A stretch of DNA of 64,000 nucleotides from Typhlomys cinereus (lineage: Eukaryota; Chordata; Mammalia; Rodentia; Platacanthomyidae), in NCBI GenBank assembly GCA_023101885.1, contig JALPQD010000089.1, positions 6,585,779-6,649,778 of the forward strand. Direction: 5' to 3'. The position numbers were made by a program, and so were the translations under genes. The notes under the pieces were generated by a model. That model did not search any database. It was not told the DNA's origin and was given only the letters and a program-made list of their open reading frames with translations. Below are positions 33,101-44,552 of this stretch, in pieces. The stretch's first letter is position 1. Each line of letters begins with the position of its first letter.

Positions 33101-33105
33101 CATGT

Positions 33106-34222
33106 GCTAGGTCATCAACCTCTCAGTGCCTTAGAAAGGGGCAGGCACTTGCCTGTGATACTTAATTAGTCACCCACAAAGTCGGGGCAAGAAAAACCTC
33201 CCCCAACACACAATGCAAAGCCATGGTGTATGAATGTATCCACAGAGGAGATTCCTGTGAGCACATTTGTCATAAATGGAAGTCTGGGAGCAGTCCGGGG
33301 CTTAAGCAGCGGCCCCGTGACGCATGGAGGCCCAGCCAGGCTTCCTGGAAGACACCAAATCAGGACTCGGTCTAGAGACGCATAGCTGGAACCTGAGCTG
33401 GCATTTGATGAGGTGCCAGGGACTTAGGCAGGATCCCTGCACCCTCAAGCCAGGACACCGCCCCATAAGGATGGACTGGCAGGCATGGAGAAGGGGGACA
33501 GGAGAGGGTATCTCTGTGCAGCCCCAGGAAATGCAAGGGCCCCAGATCTAGTGGGCAGGGGCCCAAGGCCACCCCTGTGAGCACCGGGCATGGAGTGAGG
33601 CCGTTCCTGAGTCCCACAGGCCCTGAGGCCAGGGTCCATGTGGGGACTAGGGGCTGAAGACCCCACAGCCTACGCACCCGCCAGCTTGTGCTGCAGGGCA
33701 CGTGCTGACCTGTAGGTGGCGAGCAAGACTCCTCTCGCAGGCTCTGTTTGAAGGGAGGGGCATGAACCAAGGGGGCTAGCAGGACGCCCAAGCTGGGTTC
33801 CCAGCCACAGGGCAGGCTCAGTGCCCGAGGGCAAGCCCTTGGTTAGTCTAGCCTGTGTCACAGCCGGGCAGGGCTGCCAACGGAAGGAGGGGGCCGGATG
33901 CTGGCAGAGAGGCCCAGTGTCAGGCAGAGTCGCCCCATTCCGTCAGCTCTCCCTCCATCAAGGTACAGTGCGGGGTGTGGTTGGCCCTTGCCTGGCCTTG
34001 CTCCGCTGTTCCAGGCACCCTCTCCTCCGGTAGACCCAACAGCGGCTCGGCCACCTGCGGATGTCGTGGTTTCTGATTCTACATACAGCTTGTTGTTTGT
34101 TGTGTTTCCACATTAAGCTAGAAAGTAAACATTCTCCTAATCATTTATAGAAAGTCTTTCTTCTTCCCCAGAACGGTGAGCAGACAAATGTCTATTATAG
34201 CAGTTCATGTTGACTAGTACAA
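33106..34222. other. Unique GC-rich sequence, no gene seen
   Basis: 33110-33180 may hold a faint antisense MIR. Opposed frames of 73-139 codons at 33324-33860 are not recognised. Confidence 0.45.
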
Positions 34223-34265
34223 TGTGTATATGTGCATGCGTGCGTGTGTGTATGTGTGTGTGTGC

Positions 34266-34307
<42 letters not shown>

Positions 34308-34510
34308 ACTGTGGGTCCTTGTGGAGGACCAAGGGTACTGCTCCACCTCCTATTTGCACTGCTCTGGGCTTTCCCAGGCTCTGCCTTCCACAGCCAGAAG
34401 TGCAGGCCACCACTGTTTCTGCCTGGTGTTTTTGCACGGGGTTCAGGATCTGAACTCAGCTCTTTCTGCTTACAAAGCAGAGGCTTAATCCCTGAGTCAT
34501 CTCTCCAGCT
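34223..34510 (-). mobile_element. SINE-A copy with (GT)n(GA)n tail
   Basis: The tail is (TG)n followed by a (GA)n run (34266-34306). The antisense body 'gagcactgtgggtccttgtg' and the head complement 'cctgagtcatctctccagct' follow. Confidence 0.87.
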
Positions 34511-34529
34511 CAAGTGTAACACTTTTCAA

Positions 34530-34800
34530 ACATCAAATAGCTCAGTGTTTAAATAAACAAACTCTCTACCATTCTTTTCCCCATTGCTCTTTCAGAGCAG
34601 GAAAAAAAATACCTTTAATATCTCCCAAAGACATCATAGAGTTTACAGAGGAACTAGGGATTACAGTCCATTGGTTTAACTGCCTCATAAAGAATTAATG
34701 AGGTACAAGCGCTCCACAGGAACTGCCTGAAACCTTTAAGCAATTCTTCCCAGTTTGACGACTTCAACTTACCAACGCCCAGACTCCCATCAGCCTCTCC
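34530..34800. promoter_or_regulatory. Candidate conserved non-coding element
   Basis: Unique AT-rich block with 'aataaacaaa' (34551), 'gggattacagtccattggtt' with a CCAAT-type core, and 'agaattaatgag' (34691). No repeat match. Confidence 0.35.
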
Positions 34801-35727
34801 CCCAAATCAAACGTCTCTTCATCTCTGAATGCACCTGCTCTGTGAGGAATCCAGCCTATCTTCCCAGTGAGTGCAGAACATTCCCACGGTGGTCTCTACC
34901 TTAATACTGAGTGTGAGGGTCATCTCCAGTGTCACAGTAAGGAAGCTGGGGGGAGTCCCATGACTTGCTGATTGGAAGCTGCCCATGACCTCTGTCCCTG
35001 ATCCGCAGTTCCCCCATCCATCTGACATATTGCGCAAGCACATGCATTTGAATATATTTTGTTAAGTACATGAATCAATTTATGGGCAAACAATTAAATG
35101 CAAAATGATCACTAAATAATCAGTTATTTGAGTACCAGCCAGAGATGGAATTAACAAAAATAAGGAGGAGGAAGAAGAGGAGGAGGAAGGGATTGAAGGA
35201 GAGTGTTTCTGTTCTCTCCTGCTCATCCAGGGGTCCTGGTAGCTGTCACTCAATTCCATTTTACCGGCAGTCATGGGCAGAGGATTGCGATCCTCTGTAA
35301 AATGGAGTTGGTTAGAGTGCCTTCTTCTCAAGGGTGTGTTAGGAAACTCGTGTCTTTATAGAATTATCTAATTATCCCACTGCATAAACTATTATAACCT
35401 GGAGTGCACCAAAGTCATGTGGTGACACTGGGGGGGGGGTAGGATGGGTAATCTGCTTTCTCAACCCGATGGACTTAGAATCACTTGGGAGTTTGGTTCT
35501 GAGACGCCCGTCTATGCATATCTGTCTCCAGAGCGGATTAACCAAGGAGGAAAGACTCACTCTGAGTACGGGTGACACCCTCCGTGGGCTGCAGGTGTGA
35601 TGGAATAAGAAGGCGGAGAGGACAGCCGAGGCAACAGCTGGCCTTCCCTTTTCCCAGCATCCTCTCCAGTATGACGGGGGCTACTCTGCTCTGCCAGCTC
35701 TCCCTGCCATGATGGTCTGAACCCAAG
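34801..35727. other. Unique sequence, no gene seen
   Basis: Short AT-rich pieces at 35085-35130 and 35355-35400 contain 'caattaaatgcaaaatgatc' and 'atctaattatccc'. An AGG-rich run lies at 35163-35190. No gene. Confidence 0.45.
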
Positions 35728-36057
35728 TGTCGTGGTTTGAAATGCCTCATGTGTCATGGCATCTTTGAGAGGTGGAGCCTTGCCAGAGGAAGGCGACCAC
35801 AGGCGGTGGGCCTTGAGGTGAATTAGTCCCACTCTACCTCCTGGAGAAGGCTGCTTTTGCAGCAAGCAGTCTGCAGACATCAGTCGTGCGGATGGGTGTG
35901 ACAAAGCCTGCCTCCAGCTTCGGCCAGCCAGCCATACCGTGTCCACCATGAATGACAGTATCTCCCCTCTGGAACCATAAGCTGAACAAATCTTTTCTCC
36001 CTTAAGTTGCTTGACTTTGGTTGTTCTTTCACAGCAACAGGTAAGAGTAAAACACCA
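35728..36057 (+). mobile_element. MT-like MaLR solo LTR, plus strand
   Basis: It opens 'tgtcgtggtttgaaatgcct' and closes 'cagcaacaggtaagagtaaa' to CCA. It shares all blocks with 15393 and 23621. No clear target duplication. Confidence 0.85.
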
Positions 36058-36149
36058 GGAAAACCATGAGCAGAAGAGACCCTTGTGTGATTTCTGTTGG
36101 GCATTTTGGTCACTGTGATTGAAAAGCTAACAAAGACAGGATGTCTCTC

Positions 36150-36245
36150 AGAGGAACGTCTCCAAGATCACAGAGTTGGTAAGTGACCCGCCAAGATCTA
36201 GTTCTGATCTTCCTGACTCCAGTTCCAGTGCTCTTTGCACATAGA
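36150..36245 (+). mobile_element. MIR fragment
   Basis: 'caagatcacagagttggtaa' and 'ctgactccagttccagtgct' follow the MIR 3' order. Confidence 0.6.
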
Positions 36246-37009
36246 CCTTGCAGACATTTGGATCTGGACTCTACTCACACGCACCCCAAAACAGCATGGG
36301 AACCACTCGTGTTATTTGAAAGAAACAACTCGCACCTGTTTCTGCGGGTGAAGCGACCCGAGATCAGCCCTGCAATTGCTGAGCCCGCCCAGGTCACGGG
36401 CAGCAGCAGGAAACAGAACTAGGAGTACAAAGGGGGGTGGCCTCCAGGGATCTCTGTGGCGCCCAGTCCCTTCCAGGACCCCAGGCCTTGCCATATCCTG
36501 GCGCCGGCAACACAAATGTGGCCTCACACATATTTGATGACTCCCGGGGAAGCTGCCAAGACAAATCCTGGAGGCCGCGGAGGCACCACGTGCTTCTGCA
36601 GCGTGAACCGCCATTGCTACAGATGAGAAAAGGTGGATTTTGGGGCCGTCCCCTGGATAGAGAAATGCTTCTGCTTTTCCCGCCCATGAAGTAGCTTGTT
36701 TCTGAGCACTTGGGAGGGGGGATTAGGAGACAGGGGAGAGAGAATCTTGTTTTTTTTCCTGGGAATGTGGTCCTAAGGGGCAGCATTGAGATTTGCACGG
36801 AATTCGCTTACACCTCTTTCTTCCCTAATATCTAATTATCCCATTCAAACCCCGGCACATTGTCTTCTAAATTTCTAAGTGGTTTAATAATAGAATTGCT
36901 TCATTAACTCTGATGCATGCTTGGGAATCAGGCAAAGAGTTTTAAAAACAACCAGGAAAAAAAAAAAAAAAAAACAAGCAGCTGCAAACACACGCACTTG
37001 TGAGTTCCA
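36246..37009. other. Unique sequence, no gene seen
   Basis: 36800-36920 is AT-rich with 'atctaattatccc', also present at 35364, and 'ggtttaataatagaattgct'. A poly(A) run of 18 lies at 36957-36974. Confidence 0.4.
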
Positions 37010-37205
37010 AATGCCGGTGAACTTTTGGCTTATGCCAAAACCAGGAGCCGAGGGAACTGGCCATACCTTGTCCACAGGGATTGCCGAGAGAGGGGCAAAC
37101 CTCACTTGCCAGACAGCAAAGCTACCAAAGTATCATGAAGTATGGCAGTGTGTAGAACCAGCTCCCTCTCTCTTATTGTCCTGCTTAGAGGACGATCCCA
37201 CGAGG
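37010..37205 (-). mobile_element. ORR1-like LTR fragment, minus strand
   Basis: 'accaggagccgagggaactg' and 'cacagggattgccgagagag' match the outer LTR at 26115-26170. Both ends are missing. Confidence 0.75.
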
Positions 37206-38483
37206 AGGAGTCCCCGCCCCCATCCCTTGAAAGCACCCATCTCTTCCCATCCCAGAAAGGAAGCAGGCCCTTCCTGGCCCCTCCTGCCAAGCCGAAGTTG
37301 TGCTGAGAATCCAGCTGCTAGAGATGTGGTGGCTGAAGCATAGAAACATGGGGTCCCTGGCAGAAGACATGCTGCTTCCCTGCTACTGTCTCCTGGGCCT
37401 CACGCTTAGTTAGCACACCTCACTCACAGATGCCTTCACTCACTCGCAGAAGACAGAACGAAAGAAGAGGGGAGACGTCTGCATCGCGTCCTCTGCAGGG
37501 TCGCGAGCCTTCCCAGGATGGATGCTACACCGCAAGGGGTTTCCAAGAGCAGCTCACCTTTGAAGACTCGCGGAGAAAGAGAACTCACACTCTGCTGCAA
37601 GGCAGGACAAGGAGGAGGCAGAACAAGGGGGACAGTCCGTCAAGAGACCCTCACGAACAGGGCTCCAAGGCCCCCTCCTCCAAGGACTCCCAAGGATCCG
37701 AAGAACCAATGACCTTCCCATCATGCCCCCTGCCATGAAAAGACTAGACTTGGGGAAGAGCGTAAGGGACAGATGACCAGTGCCAGGGAGCTGACGGGAT
37801 GGGAGGACACCGCTGACCAGAGCTCTGGCAGCAGGTGACCGGCACGGGGACCCGCGTCACGCTCCAGAGGGGAGAGGCAGACTCAGCGCCGACCATGCTT
37901 CCCCTTAGCATCCTGACAGCCGTCCTTCTCCTGCCGTCAACCAGGCAGCACCACGGGAGAGGGCAGAGCCTCCTGGCAAATCATCACGGAGAGAAACGTG
38001 CTTCTCTGAGCCGCCCCGCCCTGCAGATCAGCTCGCACCTGCAGAGGCTGGGGCCATACGCCTGTGCTCCAGTCACAGCTAACCCACCTTCTCCCCCCGG
38101 CCAAGTGTGTGTCCCACACCATGAAAAGGTCTCAGTTCTATTGGCTAAGGAAGAAGGTGGAGGGTGGGGATGACGTCACTGGCAAGGGATGGCAGCCCGT
38201 GCCAACCACGGAGACGACAGCACCCAGCACATCTTTCTTGCTGAAGCAACACTCTAGCAAAGACAGGGGTCGTCGGACAGAGGAAGAATTCTGCTCGTTG
38301 ATGTCAGATGACCCGCATGCTCATTTCGGTTCACCTGAATGTCCATTCCCACCGTCCCCAAGCCTATGCCATGGAGATGGTGATCTTTCACACACGCTAC
38401 GGTAAAGCCCAGGTGAGGAAGGATGGTGTGTGCGTTGTGTGACCTTGTTAGATGTAATGAGACCTCCACTCTGCCTTTCAAAA
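37206..38483. other. Unique GC-rich sequence with a perfect CRE
   Basis: 'tgacgtca' at 38171-38178 is the only clear site. Open frames of 60-140 codons overlap on both strands and are unrecognised. Confidence 0.45.
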
Positions 38484-38830
38484 CGTGTGTGTGTGTGTGT
38501 GTGTGTATAAAAAGATTGTTCGAGAGATGCAATTTCCTGGCTGTAACCAATGGAGGCTATTTTAGGAGGCGTGGTTACTAAGAACACTAGGTTCTGGTAG
38601 CCTTGGCAACCGTGGGTAAGATGGAAGCACGGTGCCCCTATGTTCTGTGCTCTGTTCTCACGAAGCTTGCAATTGTGATTCATTGGTCAGAAGAGGCGTC
38701 TCCTGGGGCTCAGTGGGGCTTTGGTTCCCCGAGTTAGACTTTTGTGCAATTGTTACTTTGGTCTGCCATTAAAGTCCTACCTGGGGTAAGCAGATGTCTG
38801 TGCGGCATCTTCCCTAGGAGAAGTTTCACA
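38484..38830. other. (GT)n, then unrecognised sequence that may be an LTR
   Basis: A (GT)12 run at 38484-38507 is followed by 'tataaaaag', 'gtaaccaatggaggc', 'ccttggcaaccgtggg' and a late 'cattaaagtcctacctgggg'. The order TATA, CCAAT, late near-poly(A) resembles an LTR, but no termini are found. Confidence 0.25.
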
Positions 38831-38934
38831 CAATGCCCAGGGCATCCTGTACTCTGATTGAATACTAGATCGCCAGTCATATTGCTCCGGCATGCTGTAA
38901 GTATGTATTCTCTCTCTCTCCCTCCCCCTTAGTG

Positions 38935-39080
38935 TTTGTGAGACAAGGTCTGACTATGTAGCCCAGGCTAGCCTAGAATACACTATGCACCCCAGACTGC
39001 CCTCAGACTCACACAATCCTGCTGCCTCAGCCCCGGGAGTGCTGGGGTTAGAGCTGCCAATCACCACATCCAGCCTCCAT
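38935..39080 (-). mobile_element. B1 SINE, minus strand
   Basis: 'gagacaaggtctgactatgt' then 'agcccaggctagcctagaat' and 'gtgctggggttagagctgcc' is the reverse complement of 7SL-derived B1. Confidence 0.8.
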
Positions 39081-39654
39081 CCTAGAGGCTATCGTTCTGC
39101 AAAGGCGAATGCTGAAACCTCCCAGAAGGAGGTCAACACAGAGGCCTTGAAGGGCAAGGCCATGCAGGAAAGTGTCCACAACCACAAACAAAGAAGAGAA
39201 GAAGCAGAGAAGGGGACGTTGCTTCCCTCGCTGCCTGTGTTCTGGCAGTTTAAGATGCTACAACTCTGAAGGATTCCCAAATGCTCTCAGAAGAACACGC
39301 CCCAAACGATCACCTAGAACCATATTCCAGCGTCAGATCCCCCAATCTCATCCACACCCAGCCTCGAAGACACACAGCGCACTGCCAAAGCCGTCCAACA
39401 CCCATGCCGAAGCCAGACAGCGTCAGCTTGGACCACGTGTGACGCTCAAGGAGGCCGATGTGCTCAGTCCAGTACCGAAAGGAAGGGACGGAGCCGTCCC
39501 TGACTCTGGGTGTGGCCAGTAAAGTCAGAGATTGTCTAAGCAGAGCAGAGCTGGTGAATTCTGCGTGCAAGAAACCTTTCTTCTACCCACCGAAGGAGCA
39601 AGAAGAAAAGAAGAGGGAGGAGTGGTGAAGGAGGAAGGAGAGAAAGAGTGTGGG
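39081..39654. other. Unique sequence, no gene seen
   Basis: No supported feature. Confidence 0.45.
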
Positions 39655-39709
39655 TCACCGAGGGCACTGCCCAGCATGCATTGCGTCCTGTATTCAATCT
39701 CTAGCACCC
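39655..39709 (+). mobile_element. ID-like SINE body seeding the purine tract
   Basis: 'gcccagcatgcattgcgtcc' and 'tattcaatctctagcaccc' match ID order. Its A-rich tail position is where the purine tract begins. Confidence 0.55.
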
Positions 39710-40824
39710 AGAGGAGGAGGAAGGAGAGAAAAAGGAAGGAAAGGAGGGAAGGAGAGAAGGAAGGAAGGAAGGAAGGAAGGAAGGAAGGAAGGAAGGAAGG
39801 AAGGAGGAAGGAAGGAAGGAAGGAAAGGAGGGAGGGAGAGAAGGAGGGAAGGAAAGGAGGGAGGGAGAGAAGGAAGGAAGGAAGCAAGGAAGGAAAGAAA
39901 GGAGGGAGGGAGAGAAGGAAGAAAGGAAAGGAGGGAGGGAGAGAAGGAAGGAAGGAAAGGGGGGAGGGAGAGAAGGAAGGAAGGAAAGGAGGGAGGGAGG
40001 GAGAGAAAGAAGGGAGGAAGGAAAGGAGGGAGGGAGGGAGAGGAAGGAAGGGAGGAAGGAAAGGAGGGAGGGAGAGAAGGAAGGAAGGAAAGGAGGGAGG
40101 GAGGGAGAGAAGGAAGGGAGGAAGGAAGGAGGGAGGGAGAGAAGGAAGGAAGGAAGGAGGGAGGGAGGGAGAGAAGGAAGGAGGAAGGAAGGAAAGGAAG
40201 GAGGGAGAGAGAGAAAGGGAGGGAGGGAGAGAAGGAAGGAAGGAAAGGAGGAGGGAGGGAGAGGGAGCGAGATAGAGAAGGAGGGAGGAAGGAAAGGAAG
40301 GAGGGAGAGAAGAAAGGAAGGAAAGGAGGGAGGAGGGAAGGAAGGAAGGAAGGAAAGGAGGGAGGGAGGAGAAGGAGGAAGGAAGGAAAGGAGGGAGGGC
40401 GGGAGAGAAAGAAGGGAGGAAGGAAGGAGGGAGGGAGAGAGAAGGGAGGAGGAAAGGAGGGAGGGAGGAAGGAAGGAAGGAAGGAAAGGAGGGAGGGAGA
40501 GGAGAGAAGGAAGGGAGGAAAGGAAGGGGGGAGGGAGGAAGGAGGAAGGAAAGGAGGGAGGGAGGGAGAGAAGGAAGGGAGGAAGGAAAGGAAGGAGGGA
40601 GAGAAGAAAGGGAGGGAGGGAGAGAAGGAAGGAAGGAAAGGAGGGAGGGAGGGAGAGAAGGAAGGGAGGAAGGAAAGGAAGGAGGGAGAGAAGAAAGGGA
40701 GGGAGGGAGAGAAGGAAGGAAGGAAAGGAGGGAGGGAGAGAAGGAAGGAAGGAAAGGAGGGAGGGAGGGAGAGAAGGAAGGGAGGAAGGAAAGGAGGGAG
40801 GGAGAGAAGGAAGGGAGGAAAGGA
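39710..40824. repeat. 1.1-kb homopurine tract with higher-order GGAA/GGGA units
   Basis: 1115 bases contain only four pyrimidines (39885, 40268, 40273, 40400). Blocks of (GGAA)n alternate with 'aaaggagggagggagagaag', giving a higher-order period of roughly 30-45 bp. Both strands stay open for hundreds of codons as an artefact. Such tracts can form triplex H-DNA. Confidence 0.97.
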
Positions 40825-41291
40825 CAGAGAAGTATAGAGGAGGAAATCTCTTATTCTGGATTATCATTCCTTGAGCATAATCTGCCTCTCTTCTCCTAAT
40901 TCTCAATGTCTCCTCGTCTGTGCATCCTGCAGTTCTGGAAGCACAAGGAATAAGTCTCGTTTGTCTTTTCAACAACCGTGAGGCAGACAGACAACTAGTA
41001 TCCTCTCGCGGGTTCGGAGTCTGAAGCTCGGCGAGGCCTGAACTTAGAAGAGGTGAGTGCAGAGGGCTTCTGTGAGATTTCCTTCTCTTCAGGACGAAGC
41101 CTCCGACAGGAAGGACCCTGTTTCTGTGAGAATCTACAGCCGAAAGCTGCCGCATCTGCCCCGGGAGCCATCCGGCTGTGGCTCCGTGCCTGTGGGAGGC
41201 GGCTCAGAAGGCGAGGCGCTTAGTCCTCAGCTTCGGGGGCCAGAAGCCGCACCTCGTCATCACTCACACCCGGGAGAAAGAAGCTGGTTGG
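40825..41291. other. Unique sequence, possible MIR trace
   Basis: 40965-41050 has 'aacaaccgtgaggcagacag' and 'gagtctgaagctcggcgagg', weakly MIR-like. No gene seen. Confidence 0.35.
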
Positions 41292-41296
41292 GAGAA

Positions 41297-41702
41297 CACT
41301 GCAGTCCGCCTGCACGTGCTGATCAAGTCAAACAGCTCAGGGGCAAAGGGGGGCTTTATTCCTGCTTAGGATTCTCTGTTAAGCCCCCAGTCCAGTGTGA
41401 CAGGAGGATGCACAGCCGTGCAGGAGCTGACCACACCTTCACCATGGGGGTGGCTGAGAGCAGAGTGGACCTCACATGCCAGGCTGCAGGTCTGTCCGAA
41501 GTATGCCGAAGACCACCACAGTACCGAGCCAGCTCCCCCCCTCTCCCCCCTGCCCGGGGAATGGCCCAACAAACAAGGATTGTGTCTTTCCACATCAGTG
41601 AGAGTCTTCGGGGGCTTGCTCGGGGCTGATATCACCTACCAACTCTTCACAAACGTGTCCAGCGCTCAGCCTTCAAGTTGACACCCATATCTAACTCACT
41701 CA
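41297..41702 (-). mobile_element. 3' LTR of the minus-strand MaLR provirus
   Basis: 406 bp. The left end begins CA where siblings have TG, a change expected from mutation. The right end is CA. Confidence 0.82.
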
Positions 41703-41748
41703 CTCCATCCCCTTGTCAACGTGACACAAGCCACTTTACTTTTAAACT

Positions 41749-41766
41749 TTATTTATTTTATTTATT

Positions 41767-41832
<66 letters not shown>

Positions 41833-42141
41833 ATGTGTGTGTGTACATGTATGTGTGCATGTGTATTGTGTGGTCCTATGGAAGCCCAAGGGTGACTTCA
41901 GGAATCATCCTGGATTTCTTCTACCTTCTTTTCGCTTCACTCTGGGATTTCCCAGGCTCTGCACCAGGATCAGAAGTAGAGACCACCATCATTTCCATCT
42001 TGTGTGTTTTTTTTAAATGGGACCTGGCACCCAAATTCAGGAACTTCTGCTTGTTTTTGTTTTGTTTTTCTTATTTTTTTTTCCTTAGGACCTTCTGCTT
42101 GTGAGGCAGAGTCTTACCCTGAGCCACCTCTCCAGCCCCCA
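41749..42141 (-). mobile_element. SINE-A nested in the minus-strand provirus
   Basis: (TG)n with 'tttatttattttatttattc' tail at the left, antisense body, head complement 'ccacctctccagccccc'. The duplication is 'ccactttacttttaaact' (41731-41748) versus 'ccaccttactttaaact' (42142-42158). Removing it restores alignment to the other provirus. Confidence 0.9.
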
Positions 42142-43374
42142 CCACCTTACTTTAAACTATAATCTTTCAACCTTTGTCCCCACAGATGTTACATTTATCT
42201 TATGAAGGACATTCCATTCGATTTTTAAAGTTCTCAAAGGTCAACATTAAAAATTCTCATAGTCCAGTTTTCAAATGTTTATAGTCATTAATAGTTCAGT
42301 TCAAAAAAGTCTGAAATCTCTTAACTGTAAAGTCAGGCCAAATTACAGCAAAGTTAAATAGCTCAACACAGAATAAACATTAAAACCAAGCATCGGAACA
42401 TAGCAAAGAAATATCAAATCAAAATTAAGACTAAAGTCTGGCAAGGTAAATACCACATCCTATAGTTCAATATCCATCTTCTCTTATTTCTCATATAGTC
42501 AGCTTGGCTCCAAAATTCTAGGCAATTCCACCCCTCTGATTTCTGGTCACAGGACAAACAGTTTTCATCTAAACCATCTCCATCTTGCACTTTCAGCCAT
42601 GTCTCATGGTCCTGGCATCTCCAGCATTCTAGGTTTGCAACCACAACCATACGCATCGCCTTCCTTTGCCAGAACTTCAAACCTGCTACTTGGTGACAAG
42701 CCTCAGCCACTCTCCATAAACCCCTCAAGCCTGCGTCAAAACCGGTACCATCTGGACGGTGCTGCTAAGTTCTGTAGCGAGGCTGAGATCCGGTCTGGCT
42801 CACTCAAACTGCAGCTCTATTAACTTCTGTGTGCTCACCCTGGAAAAGCCCTTTTCTGTCCATCCAAAACTTTCAAAGGGCAAGAAACTGCTTTAACTTA
42901 GGCTTTCTTCCCTTAAAGGAGTCTGGGTTTTCAGAAGATTTTATGTTCTGAATAAAATCTCCACAGGGTGATGATTTCCTCTCTCCCACGGTACCAGTGC
43001 AAAACACGAGGTTTTTTGTCAATGATGTTAATTTCTCCAATAGCCACAGGTGCTCTGCTGCCTGCCCTTCCCTCATCCAAAACTTCAAGGCTGCCAACAC
43101 AGCTCTCCTCTACCAGGCAAAGCAGTCCATTATCTTCAAATTCAACTTCATCAAAGTTTTTGTTCTCCTCATCACAAACTAGTCCCAAACAATTCATAAC
43201 TCTCTCAGCATCACTATTTTCCAAATAGCCTATTAAGCTATGCTCAATAGGTTTTGTATCCCACAGTCTCAAAATCTTAAAACATTTCTAGGTTTCTCCA
43301 ACAAGACCATTAAAAAGCCACAAAGGCCACATACACAAATTTATCAGCAAGTTGGCACTTCCCCTGGCACCAAA

Positions 43375-43772
43375 TGCTGTTGCGGCTTGCCTGCACGTTG
43401 CCAATAATTCACTACCGACCAGCTTAGTGAACAAGGGTTTTTACTCCTGCTCACAATTCTCAGTTAAGGTTCATAATGCAGCTTAGAAAGCACGTCCGTA
43501 TCAATACCAGAAGCTCAAGGGAACTAGACGCACCAAATCCACAGGAGCTGCTGGTTCACGTACCAGGTTACAGATCTGTCCATGTGGCTCAGTACACCAA
43601 GCTACTGAGCCAGCTCCTTGCATCTCATCTACCTGCCCCACAAACTATGGGCTGAATCTTCTCACACCGATCAGACAGTCTTGCTTAGGGCTGGCTCTAA
43701 CTGTCAATTCCTTGAAGATATGCCAAAGCTCAGCCTTCAATTGTCAAGCTGACACCTGTATATCTAGGAATA
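43375..43772 (-). mobile_element. 5' LTR of the minus-strand MaLR provirus
   Basis: 398 bp, starts TG at 43375. It is clearly diverged from the 3' LTR, so the insertion is old. Confidence 0.85.
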
Positions 43773-43792
43773 GAGAACAAGGATTTAGGAGC

Positions 43793-44219
43793 TGCTGCAG
43801 TTTGCCTGCATGGTTGCTGATAAATCACCATCAAATGGCTTAAAGGAACAAGGGGTTTATTGTCTCTTATGATTACTGGTTATAGTTCATAGTCCAGCTT
43901 GATGGGAGAGCAGGTACCAACACCAGGGCTGAGGGAACTGGCCACACCATCACCACATAACAGCTGAGAGAGAGAGAGACTATCCTCACTTGCCAGACCA
44001 GCATGTCTAACCAAGTATACACAAGGATGCCAACTCTCTTAACCAGCTCTCTATTTTATTCCAGGGCCTAATCCCACCCACCATGGGCTGACCTTCCCCA
44101 TCAGCTAGACAAACTCTTGCAGGTTTGCTCTGGGCTTAATTCAACCACTAAATCTCTACAAATGTTCCCAGAGCTCAAACCCTCAACTGCCAAGTTGACA
44201 CCTGTGCCCAACTATGACA
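43793..44219 (-). mobile_element. ORR1-like solo LTR, minus strand
   Basis: 427 bp, TG...CA, perfect duplication 'ggagc' at 43788-43792 and 44220-44224. A separate insertion only 20 bp from the provirus. Similar to the inner LTR at 26414. Confidence 0.93.
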
Positions 44220-44389
44220 GGAGCTCAGTAGAACACCAGGGGCCAGACAGACAGCTGTATACCCACTGGTGGGACCAGTGGTCTTCAAGGACAGCCTGTG
44301 AGTAAAACATTCAGAAGGGCACATGCATAAATATTAGACATAGCTACACTATCACACTAACAACCAACTGCAGTGGTAGACCACACAGC

Positions 44390-44552
44390 TGGGTACGGTG
44401 GTGCACAATTACAAGCCCAGACAGAAGCATACATTTGAGATCAGCCTGGGTGAGGACTTATCTAAAAGAGAGATGGAGGGGCAGGAAAAAGGAAGGAAGG
44501 AAGGAAGGAAGTGGAAGGACGGAAGGAGGGAGGGAGGGAGGAAGGAAGGTTC
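44390..44552 (+). mobile_element. B1 relic followed by GGAA repeat
   Basis: 'gctgggtacggtggtgcaca' and 'ttgagatcagcctgggtgag' are B1. The A-rich tail has become (GGAA)n/(GGGA)n to 44552. Confidence 0.65.

Larger units (their letters stand above)
41297..43772 (-). mobile_element. Complete ORR1-like MaLR provirus, minus strand, with nested SINE
   Basis: 3' LTR on the left, 5' LTR on the right. The target duplication is 'gagaa' at 41292-41296 and 43773-43777. A primer-binding-like site lies at 43356-43372 (minus strand 'tggtgccaggggaagtg') and the polypurine complement ('ctccatccccttgtcaa') just right of the 3' LTR. The internal region matches the plus-strand provirus in reverse. The coding potential is broken. 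Confidence 0.9.

Noticed and set aside
39532..41155. Open frames of 247, 395 and 484 codons over the purine tract
   Set aside because: They translate to Lys/Glu/Gly/Arg or Ser/Pro/Leu/Phe runs on opposite strands. Homopurine DNA lacks most stop codons.
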